Below are positions 40,815 through 46,298 of a stretch of 46,298 nt of DNA, one piece after another (position 1 is the first letter of the stretch; the number at the start of each line of letters is the position of its first letter). Origin of the DNA: JAHDFB01 sp965658745 (GTDB lineage Bacteria; Bacteroidota; Bacteroidia; Chitinophagales; Saprospiraceae); the NCBI GenBank assembly GCA_965658745.1, contig CBFHTK010000016.1:1-46298 (forward strand), in the 5' to 3' direction. The notes below the pieces were generated by a model. That model saw only the letters and a program-made list of their open reading frames with translations, searched no databases and was not told the DNA's origin. The position numbers and the translations under genes are program-made.

Positions 40815-41711
40815 ATGGACGAGACTAAACGCGCCTACCTAGAATTGCATATTGCAGTCATACTTTTTGGTTTTACCGCAATTCTCGGAAAGTGGATAAC
40901 ACTTGCAGCGATTGCTATCGTTTGGTGGCGAGTTCTATTTACTTGGATAAGTTACTTGTTTCTGATTGATTTCAAAAAGCTTTTTCGCGATACTAGCAGC
41001 AAACAAATCGGTATATTTCTAGCAATCGGAATAATTGTAGGCTTACATTGGATAACTTTCTACGGTGCAATTAAACTGAGTAATGCCAGTATTGGCGTAA
41101 TCTGTTTGGCTACAACTTCCTTCTTCACGGCATTACTTGAACCTTTAATTCTCAAACGTCCCTTTTATTGGTACGAACTAGCTCTGGGAATTTTGATTCT
41201 ACCTGGTATGTATTTTATTGTTCAAGGCGTTGAATTGTCTTATCGATGGGGTATTTTGGTCGGTCTAATTAGCGCTTTATTTGCATCACTATTCTCAATT
41301 TTGAATAAAAAACACATTGAAAAAGCGAGTCCGGTAGCGATTTCTGGAATTGAGATGTTCGGTGTATGGGCCTTTATTTCAATCATTGGGCCATTTGTCT
41401 GGTTCTTGGCGCCCAATATGTCTTGGATACCAAGCTGGACAGACGTCGGACTATTGGTTGTTTTGGCGCTATTGTGTACAACTTTAGCATATGTTCTCGC
41501 ACTTCGGTCTTTGCAACATATTACTGCTTTTGCAAGTAATCTAGTCGTAAACCTTGAACCGGTTTATGGCATATTATTGGCGATTGTACTACTCTCTGAA
41601 CATCAAGATCTAGATCTCTCGTTCTATGTAGGAGTAATCATTATATGCGCTGCTGTTTTTTCGTATCCATTTATAAGAAAACGGTTCTCAAAACCAGAAT
41701 TGGCAACTTAA
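40815..41711 (+). CDS. EamA/DMT-family transporter
   Basis: 298 residues with ten hydrophobic segments in two EamA halves (LHIAVILFGFTAILGKW; VGLISALFASLFSILNKKHI; SNLVVNLEPVYGILLAIVLL). DMT proteins export or exchange metabolites. The start follows the barrel gene by 2 bases. Substrate unknown. Its position in a run with a hydrolase, a barrel, a methyltransferase and an acyltransferase gives no clear hint. Confidence 0.92.
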   Translation: MDETKRAYLELHIAVILFGFTAILGKWITLAAIAIVWWRVLFTWISYLFLIDFKKLFRDTSSKQIGIFLAIGIIVGLHWITFYGAIKLSNASIGVICLATTSFFTALLEPLILKRPFYWYELALGILILPGMYFIVQGVELSYRWGILVGLISALFASLFSILNKKHIEKASPVAISGIEMFGVWAFISIIGPFVWFLAPNMSWIPSWTDVGLLVVLALLCTTLAYVLALRSLQHITAFASNLVVNLEPVYGILLAIVLLSEHQDLDLSFYVGVIIICAAVFSYPFIRKRFSKPELAT

Positions 41712-41724
41712 ATCTCACATACTA

Positions 41725-42360
41725 ATGTATCAACAAACTGCAGATATAGAGGCCTATAGCATTTTGCACAGCAGTGCACCTAGTTCGCTATTGCAGAAGA
41801 TTGAACGAGAAACCTATCTTCGCACCTTGCAGCCAAATATGATCAGTGGATATGTACAAGGTCAATTCTTAGCTTGGTTTATCTCTGCAATGGATGCAAA
41901 AAAGGTATTGGAAATAGGTACTTTCACAGGATACACAACTGTCTCCATAGCCGAAAAATTGCAACGAGCTGGAGTTATTACCACAATCGAAATCAATCCT
42001 GAATCACATTGGTTGGCAAATCAGTTTTTCACAGAATTTTCGGAACCACAAAAGATTAATTCCATTTTGGGAAACGCGATGGATCATATTGAATCAATGA
42101 ATGAAACTTGGGACTTTATTCTCATCGACGCTGCTAAAAAAGACAATGACTACTACTATGAAAAACTCCTTCCAAAGCTACGTTCAGGGGGCATCATTGC
42201 TGTTGATAACGTCCTCTGGAAAGGAAAAATTCTAGAAAACCTTAATGATAAAAGAACCCAACTGATTGATCGATTCAATAAGAAAGTGGCTAATGATCTT
42301 CGTGTCGATTCACTAATGATTCCTCTTCGTGATGGGCTAACTTTATTACGTAAAAAATGA
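41725..42360 (+). CDS. Class I SAM-dependent O-methyltransferase
   Basis: 211 residues of the catechol-O-methyltransferase-like family (Methyltransf_3). Seen: KVLEIGTFTGYTTVSIAEKL (SAM site), TTIEINPESHWLANQF, DFILIDAAKKDNDYYYEKLL (metal-binding Asp) and GGIIAVDNVLWKGK (second Asp-Asn metal ligands). Enzymes of this group methylate hydroxyl groups of small aromatic or other compounds with Mg. The stop overlaps the next gene's start (ATGA at 42357-42360), so the pair is coupled. Confidence 0.93.
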   Translation: MYQQTADIEAYSILHSSAPSSLLQKIERETYLRTLQPNMISGYVQGQFLAWFISAMDAKKVLEIGTFTGYTTVSIAEKLQRAGVITTIEINPESHWLANQFFTEFSEPQKINSILGNAMDHIESMNETWDFILIDAAKKDNDYYYEKLLPKLRSGGIIAVDNVLWKGKILENLNDKRTQLIDRFNKKVANDLRVDSLMIPLRDGLTLLRKK

Positions 42361-43319
42361 TAGACCAAGAATCTATAGCTTCGTATTTTGAGAATAGAGC
42401 CTTTCCTGTCATCTGGGAAGATTGGTTTCTCGACATCTTGTGTGAAGGTGGAGAGTGGAAGTTCTTGGAATACAAAGAAAACAAAGAACTCCTTGGTCTA
42501 TGGCTATTTTGGCAGAAAAAGAAACTTGGCTTAACGTATATTACTATGCCACCTGCTGTGAAGTATATGGGACCAGTTTTTAATAAAGAATTGAGTCAAG
42601 CTCAAAAAGAAAAGGCTTATGACTACATGAGTTTGATGTTGCCGTCATCATCGTATTATGTACAGCAATTTCTACCTGAGATTGACTCTCTAAAATCTGT
42701 AATCTCTGGTGATAAAACGGTAGAAAGAACAACATTCATATGGGATCTTTCACCAACAATGGATGAGCTCCATCAAGCTTTAGATGGGAATTATCGTAGA
42801 GCTATCCGAAAGTATGAAGAATCTGGTGGAAAATTAGATGATGAAAATCTAAAGCAGAAATCTACTAAAGCTGAGATAGACGCTTTTATAGAAATGCTGG
42901 TCTCATCAATGGGACCACTTGAAGAACATGGTATCTCCGAAATGCAGCTGACCAAGCTTATAAAAGCAGCAGAATCTCGTTCCAAAGGTAAATTGCTAGT
43001 ATGTCGTAACCATGTTGAAATCATAGGTGCTAGCTTTATCGTTTGGGACAAAAAACGAGCATATTATCTTTTTGCAGGTAATCACAAAGACCATCGAAAA
43101 CTATACCCTGGTGTTTTGACAGTATGGAAAACAGCTTTGTTTTTGAAGGAGTACACTACTGTAAAAGACCTTGATTTAACTGGGAGTAGTATCGAATCCA
43201 TTGCAAAGGTGTGGAAGAAAATCGGCGCAATAGAACAAGACTATCTCCTTGTTGAAAATCATCCCAATCGGTTTTTTAGATTGATACAATGGGGAAAGAA
43301 TAAGTGGCGAGGCAAATAA
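42357..43319 (+). CDS. FemAB-like GNAT-family acyltransferase
   Basis: 320 residues. The FemAB/GNAT fold is suggested by RTTFIWDLSPTMDELHQALDG, NYRRAIRKYEESGG (the NxRxxIRK-like block), MLVSSMGPLEEHG and ASFIVWDKKRAYYLFAGNHK, with LDLTGSSIESIAKVWKKIGA near the end. Such proteins add amino acids or acyl groups to cell-wall or surface molecules. It shares 4 bases with the upstream O-methyltransferase gene. The substrate is not known; the tight coupling suggests both act on one product. Confidence 0.78.
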   Translation: MIDQESIASYFENRAFPVIWEDWFLDILCEGGEWKFLEYKENKELLGLWLFWQKKKLGLTYITMPPAVKYMGPVFNKELSQAQKEKAYDYMSLMLPSSSYYVQQFLPEIDSLKSVISGDKTVERTTFIWDLSPTMDELHQALDGNYRRAIRKYEESGGKLDDENLKQKSTKAEIDAFIEMLVSSMGPLEEHGISEMQLTKLIKAAESRSKGKLLVCRNHVEIIGASFIVWDKKRAYYLFAGNHKDHRKLYPGVLTVWKTALFLKEYTTVKDLDLTGSSIESIAKVWKKIGAIEQDYLLVENHPNRFFRLIQWGKNKWRGK

Positions 43320-43590
43320 GAGTTTCACCAAAATAGTATCTCAAAGACATTTGCCAATTTTACAATTATCGATTAAATAAGACAGGGTGCCAAATCTGCT
43401 GAGCTAGGACCGAACAGTAACGATTTTTACGCATTGCTGAAGATACGAGGCTAAAGCGTCGAGGACATGGGGCGTTTCAAACTCTCTTCCTCCAAACTCC
43501 GTAGGAGTGGCACCTTTGTACCTATAAACCTATATCCTTCCAATAAAGACTAAATCAGTACTTTCAAGTAACAGACTAAACGCAAGAGCT
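43320..43590. repeat. Intergenic repeat-like block with palindromic elements
   Basis: Non-coding. It contains a hairpin-repeat copy (43441-43474), the palindrome ACTCC-GTA-GGAGT at 43496-43508, and a 7-bp long-range pair GGTGCCA at 43386-43392 with TGGCACC at 43508-43514. The segment CCGTAGGAGTGGCACCTTTG resembles repeats I remember from Bacteroidota intergenic DNA; this is memory, not a search. Confidence 0.45.
43441..43474 (+). repeat. Hairpin repeat copy A
   Basis: Starts AGATACGAGGCTAAAGCGTC and ends GAGGACATGGGGCG. Stem GAGGC/GCGTC (43447-43451 with 43456-43460; one G-G mismatch) around the loop TAAA. It aligns with copies at 44265-44301 and 44673-44708. Confidence 0.6.
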
Positions 43591-44022
43591 TTATTCCTTT
43601 TTACTAATGTTCGTCGATACCTTATCTGTAATGTACCAACGGTCACCTTCTTTTAACAAGTTGAAATAATCTGTAAAAAGACGATTTTCGGTTTCTAATT
43701 CGATCTTTGCTTCTGCTGCTGTTCGAGTAATATCGATACTTAATATTCTCCCTTCAGAGTTTTCAAGACGTGGTCTTGGCTTGAAGCCGCTAAGATATTC
43801 CGTTCGATTACGTTTGCTAATCTTCCCGTCTCTTACATACTTAAGATTGCATGTAGCATGCATAGCTGAACCTACCAAGGTAGTATCACCCGTAAGCCAG
43901 CCATCAAAGTAATTCTGAATCACTTGTTCGATAGCCATTTTATCTGTTAGGCTTTCCTGCGCTGAAATCTCTTGCTGAGCAGATATGAAAAATGCAATTA
44001 ATAAAAGAAGTGTTAGTCTCAT
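43591..44022 (-). CDS. Secreted NTF2-like protein (lumazine-binding-like family)
   Basis: 143 residues: signal peptide LLLIAFFISAQQEISAQ, then DKMAIEQVIQNYFDGWLTGD, the start of an NTF2-like alpha+beta cup, and MHATCNLKYVRDGKISKRNR, RTAAEAKIELETENRLFTDY, FNLLKEGDRWYITDKV. It matches the SnoaL/Lumazine_bd_2-like group. These folds bind small ligands or act as enzymes; function here is unknown. It is the only gene in the 43.3-44.9 kb repeat-rich stretch and has no visible promoter or terminator of its own. Confidence 0.82.
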   Translation of the reverse strand: MRLTLLLLIAFFISAQQEISAQESLTDKMAIEQVIQNYFDGWLTGDTTLVGSAMHATCNLKYVRDGKISKRNRTEYLSGFKPRPRLENSEGRILSIDITRTAAEAKIELETENRLFTDYFNLLKEGDRWYITDKVSTNISKKE

Positions 44023-44264
44023 AGTTCTATTCTTTAGTTTCTAAAACTACATAAAATGATAAAATATAGGGTGTAGAAGAGGGCCATCCAAGAGTTATTG
44101 GAAAGTTAAATGTTTCAGATGTTGTAAAAAGGGGGTTCTGTTCGCTACGATCTCCAGGTCGCATCCGGTTCAACACAGCGCACTCCTGGTGGATAGAAAG
44201 GAGGATCCCAGAAATCACCTTACTATTCCGTAGATTGTTCAGGTGTTGCAGCTATTTTCTCAAT

Positions 44265-44301
44265 TAGTTACGAGACTAAAGTTTCGAGGATGTGTAAAGC
44301 G
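44265..44301 (+). repeat. Hairpin repeat copy B
   Basis: Core TTACGAGACTAAAGTTTCGA with GGATGTGTAAAGCG after it. Stem CGAGAC/GTTTCG (44271-44276 with 44281-44286, one G-T pair) around TAAA. Confidence 0.6.
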
Positions 44302-44371
44302 AAATTACTTTGGAATCACATAAGTACTTAGATTTTCATGTGGTATTATTGATATTGTATCATCAGTGCTT

Positions 44372-44400
44372 TTACTTTTTTTGTCCGTCAAAAAAAGTAA
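44372..44400. repeat. Poly-T/poly-A hairpin, 12-bp perfect stem
   Basis: TTACTTTTTTTG at 44372-44383 pairs exactly with CAAAAAAAGTAA at 44389-44400 around the loop TCCGT. It resembles TTAC...GTAA stem-loops I recall from intergenic repeats in several bacterial phyla. It could serve as a terminator in either direction but no gene ends near it. Confidence 0.5.
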
Positions 44401-44672
44401 CAAAAAAACCTCTCTCACTAGAAAACTCGTCCTGGTCCCTTTCCTTCCAGTCTAGCCTTTCCATCCTTGTACTTCTAGCTTACGCGATTCTCCCCGCTAT
44501 CTCCACGTCCCTGTCGGCCCGAATCGCTGTACTGTGCATCTCAAACAGTTCTAATTCGATTAAGATATCTTGCAATTGGATGTTTCCCAACAAAAATCGG
44601 GACAGGTTTATTTAAAATGTATAATGCTTTTTACAATTGGTGGAAAGTGTGTTGTGGACTTTACATTATGTG

Positions 44673-44708
44673 AGATACGACACTAAAGTGTCTAGGACAT
44701 GGGTTGCG
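44673..44708 (+). repeat. Hairpin repeat copy C
   Basis: Starts AGATACGACACTAAAGTGTC and ends TAGGACATGGGTTGCG. Stem GACAC/GTGTC (44679-44683 with 44688-44692) around TAAA, all Watson-Crick. Closest to copy A outside the stem. Confidence 0.6.
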
Positions 44709-44751
44709 ATATTGTCTTGGGATCGACTGAAAAGTAGGATCTTACAATGAT

Positions 44752-44832
44752 GCCCGCGTCAGCGATAGAAGCGGGTTCCGACGAGCTATGCGAGGAAGGA
44801 TATGAGCGGATAGCGCGCCCGGACGCCCACAT
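44752..44832 (+). repeat. G+C-rich structured intergenic element
   Basis: Markedly richer in G+C than its flanks. CCCGC at 44753-44757 can pair with GCGGG at 44771-44775, or GCGTC at 44756-44760 with GACGC at 44822-44826; AGCGATAGAAGCGG and GAGCGGATAGCGCG look like diverged repeats of each other. I remember very similar sequences (GCCCGCGT...AGCG...GAGCGGATAGCGCG) between genes in many Bacteroidota genomes. It ends about 60 bases before the glycosyltransferase start. Could be a dispersed palindromic repeat or an untranslated structured RNA. Confidence 0.5.
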
Positions 44833-44850
44833 CCAAATGCTACAATAATC

Positions 44851-44884
44851 TTGTACGTACGAAAAGCAAAAAAAACTATCTTTG
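44851..44884 (+). promoter_or_regulatory. Candidate promoter of the DPM1-like gene, almost leaderless
   Basis: TTG at 44851-44853 and TATCTTTG (exact TAnnTTTG) at 44877-44884 with a 23-base spacer, slightly long. The ATG follows 5 bases later at 44890, so the mRNA would have no or almost no leader. Confidence 0.45.
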
Positions 44885-44889
44885 CGCCC

Positions 44890-45630
44890 ATGTATCAGAA
44901 TAAGAAAGTAGTTGTAGTACTGCCTGCATACAATGCAGCTAAAACCTTGGAGCGTACGTATCGTGAAATTCCGATGGATCTTGTCGATGAGATTATTCTC
45001 TGTGATGATGCCAGTAAAGATGAGACTATTGAGGAGGCGAAACGACTTGGTATTGAGCATATAATTGCGCACGAGACCAATAAGGGCTATGGTGGAAATC
45101 AAAAATCACTGTACAACAAGGCTCTAGCTCTAGGTGGCGATATCGTGGTCATGCTGCATCCTGATTATCAATATACTCCGAAGTTAATTCCATCAATGGT
45201 AAATATCATAGGAGATGAGCTTTTTCCGGTTGTACTAGGTTCTAGAATTCTAGGAAAGGGAGCGCTGAAAGGTGGGATGCCGACTTACAAGTACATAGCA
45301 AATCGTTTTCTTACGTTGACGCAGAACCTTCTTATCAACTACAAACTATCTGAATACCACACAGGATATCGTGCATTTTCGAAAGAAGTACTAGAGAATG
45401 TCGCATTCAATGATAACTCGGATGATTTTGTATTTGATAATGAGATGCTATCACAGATTATCTACAAGGGTTTCGATATCGCAGAAGTTACTTGTCCTAC
45501 GAAATATTTTGAGGAAGCATCTTCCATAAATCTTGCGCGAAGTACGAAATATGGACTAGGTGTATTACGCGTTTCTATTCAACACCGACTATCTAAGTGG
45601 GGACTTTTGAAAAGTAAAATTTACGCTTAG
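44890..45630 (+). CDS. Family 2 glycosyltransferase, DPM1-like
   Basis: 246 residues from the ATG at 44890; an upstream in-frame TTG at 44851 is part of the promoter-like motif and adds residues without a family match. Seen: VVVVLPAYNAAKTLERTYRE, LCDDASKDETIEEA, NKGYGGNQKSLYNKAL, VVMLHPDYQYTPKLI, LGSRILGKGALKGGMP and EYHTGYRAFSKEVL, matching bacterial dolichol-phosphate-mannose-synthase-like enzymes that load sugars onto polyprenyl phosphate. No C-terminal membrane segments, so it is a soluble catalytic form. It lies 18 bases before the mutase gene but in unrelated metabolism. Confidence 0.9.
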   Translation: MYQNKKVVVVLPAYNAAKTLERTYREIPMDLVDEIILCDDASKDETIEEAKRLGIEHIIAHETNKGYGGNQKSLYNKALALGGDIVVMLHPDYQYTPKLIPSMVNIIGDELFPVVLGSRILGKGALKGGMPTYKYIANRFLTLTQNLLINYKLSEYHTGYRAFSKEVLENVAFNDNSDDFVFDNEMLSQIIYKGFDIAEVTCPTKYFEEASSINLARSTKYGLGVLRVSIQHRLSKWGLLKSKIYA

Positions 45631-45648
45631 GTTCTTTATCTTAGTGGC

Positions 45649-46298
45649 ATGGCAACATCAAAAAAGTACATACACTTTACGAAGCTTCCACTAGATTTCA
45701 ACATATCAGACACTCCTAAAGAATCAGGGACGTGGAAGAGTCCAGAAGGTTTCGAACTCAAAGCTGAACTTAAAAGCGAGCCAAGTTCTTTTCAATCAGG
45801 TTTTCCGCCTTTTCTTCAAGGTCCATACGCAAGTATGTATACTGGAAGACCATGGACGATTCGTCAATATGCTGGATTCTCTACCGCTGAAGAAAGTAAT
45901 GCTTTCTATAGAAGAAATTTGGCTGCGGGCCAAAAGGGCTTATCGGTAGCTTTTGACCTTGCCACTCATCGAGGTTACGATAGTGATCATCCACGTGTCA
46001 AAGGGGATATCGGAATGGCCGGTGTAGCAATTGACACAATCGAAGATATGCGATTGCTTTTTGATCAGATTCCGCTCGATAAGATGTCTGTTTCAATGAC
46101 AATGAACGGAGCAGTAATTCCTATCATGGCATTCTTTATTGCGAATGCCGAAGAGCAAGGTGTACCGAAAGCCTTGCTTTCTGGAACGATTCAAAATGAT
46201 ATCCTAAAGGAATTTATGGTACGAAATACCTACATCTATCCGCCAGCTCCTTCGATGCGAATTATCTCCGACATTTTTGGTTACACCAGTAAAAATAT
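45649..46298 (+). CDS. scpA: Methylmalonyl-CoA mutase, large (catalytic) subunit, 5' part
   Basis: Adenosylcobalamin-dependent enzyme interconverting methylmalonyl-CoA and succinyl-CoA. About 216 codons visible from the ATG at 45649; it runs off the right edge. Diagnostic blocks of the catalytic barrel: PYASMYTGRPWTIRQYAGFS, STAEESNAFYRRNLAAGQKG, FDLATHRGYDSDHPRV, GMAGVAIDTIEDMRLLF, SMTMNGAVIPIMAFF and GTIQNDILKEFMVRNTYIYP. The first ~60 residues (KYIHFTKLPLDFNISDTP) are the usual N-terminal segment. The cobalamin-binding domain lies beyond the window. The presence of this enzyme implies B12 use by the organism. Confidence 0.96.
   Translation, partial: MATSKKYIHFTKLPLDFNISDTPKESGTWKSPEGFELKAELKSEPSSFQSGFPPFLQGPYASMYTGRPWTIRQYAGFSTAEESNAFYRRNLAAGQKGLSVAFDLATHRGYDSDHPRVKGDIGMAGVAIDTIEDMRLLFDQIPLDKMSVSMTMNGAVIPIMAFFIANAEEQGVPKALLSGTIQNDILKEFMVRNTYIYPPAPSMRIISDIFGYTSKN

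Larger units (their letters stand above)
44023..44889. other. 867-bp non-coding, repeat- and hairpin-rich region
   Basis: The longest gene-free stretch in the window. It holds two hairpin-repeat copies, a poly-T/poly-A hairpin and a G+C-rich structured element, listed separately. The segment around 44120-44220 has base use unlike the flanks but no gene I can support. Two short open frames (44027-44218 minus, 44310-44615 plus) look spurious. No tRNA cloverleaf was found despite a GGTTCAA string at 44167. Confidence 0.6.

Noticed and set aside
44027..44218. Open frame of 63 codons on the minus strand before the NTF2-like gene
   Set aside because: No signal, domain or start context; sequence is not protein-like enough and it overlaps a region of shifted base composition.
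44120..44220. Possible tRNA because of GGTTCAA and G+C-rich arms
   Set aside because: No acceptor stem, anticodon arm or D arm could be fitted around it.
44310..44615. Open frame of 101 codons on the plus strand in the repeat-rich region
   Set aside because: It spans the poly-T/poly-A hairpin and reads as low-complexity Ser/Leu-rich sequence (KKVTKKPLSLEN then many Ser); it looks like translated repeat DNA, not a gene.
43320..44889. CRISPR array suspected from three similar short repeats
   Set aside because: The copies are 800 and 400 bases apart, diverged, and without regular spacers or cas genes.
44692..45102. Minus-strand open frame of 136 codons over the glycosyltransferase start
   Set aside because: Antisense to conserved GT2 motifs and running into the structured repeat; no support as a gene.

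Overview
This is a 46.3 kb A+T-rich chromosomal window from a member of the Bacteroidota. The evidence is a type IX secretion sorting tail, TonB-dependent iron uptake with imelysin lipoproteins, BshA (bacillithiol), Omp28/DUF6029/TlpA, many lipoproteins with short Cys lipoboxes, frequent TTG starts, and promoter elements of the Bacteroidota type (TTG ... TAnnTTTG). Saprospiria or Cytophagia look most likely, but the window cannot settle this. There is no phage, transposase, CRISPR array, rRNA or tRNA that I can see. Almost everything is chromosomal housekeeping or envelope biology. Positions 35060-35158 are a run of N (assembly gap).

Layout. 1-3.1 kb is genome maintenance: 5' part of uvrA, an SDR, a MutT-type Nudix hydrolase and an alkyltransferase-like protein (PAHR type). 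3.1-6.3 kb is an envelope/redox module: Omp28-like lipoprotein and DUF6029-like barrel, divergent from a TlpA-type thioredoxin. 6.5-10.1 kb is a compact operon (panD, flippase-like membrane protein, heptose-1-P adenylyltransferase, Nif3-like, zinc-ribbon coiled coil) with a recognisable promoter and terminator. 10.1-19.2 kb holds a TPR protein, a small basic secreted protein, an App1-like phosphatase, a GT2 enzyme, a TRAP permease pair without its binding protein, thiL, a flavin reductase and bshA. 19.3-24 kb starts with a MerR regulator whose B12-type domain has lost the key histidines, preceded by a perfect 11-bp inverted repeat and followed by a YceI lipoprotein; then come a TIGR01777 epimerase, a rhomboid, LysE and DoxX genes.

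24-38.5 kb is envelope and iron biology: a T9SS cargo protein, a YejK-like nucleoid protein, a TonB, two paralogous lipoproteins, and a tight four-gene minus-strand operon (DUF4856-like lipoprotein, imelysin, HTTM/vitamin-K-dependent-carboxylase-like membrane protein, FecA-like receptor). After it come a lipoprotein-anchored methyltransferase cut by the N gap, trmB, a TPR lipoprotein and a DUF937 gene interrupted by an in-frame amber codon. 38.8-43.3 kb is a compact plus-strand run (GH73/LysM hydrolase, barrel, EamA exporter, O-methyltransferase, FemAB-like GNAT).

The least ordinary stretch is 43.3-44.9 kb. It is mostly non-coding around one NTF2-like gene and holds three diverged copies of a ~35-nt hairpin motif (loop TAAA, stem changes partly compensating), a 13-bp palindromic element, a 12-bp poly-T/poly-A hairpin and a G+C-rich structured element. 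The window ends with a DPM1-like glycosyltransferase and the 5' part of methylmalonyl-CoA mutase. I found no clear undescribed multigene system. The best leads are the hairpin repeat family, the MerR operator with the degenerate B12 domain, the carboxylase-like protein in the iron operon, and the DUF937 amber codon.
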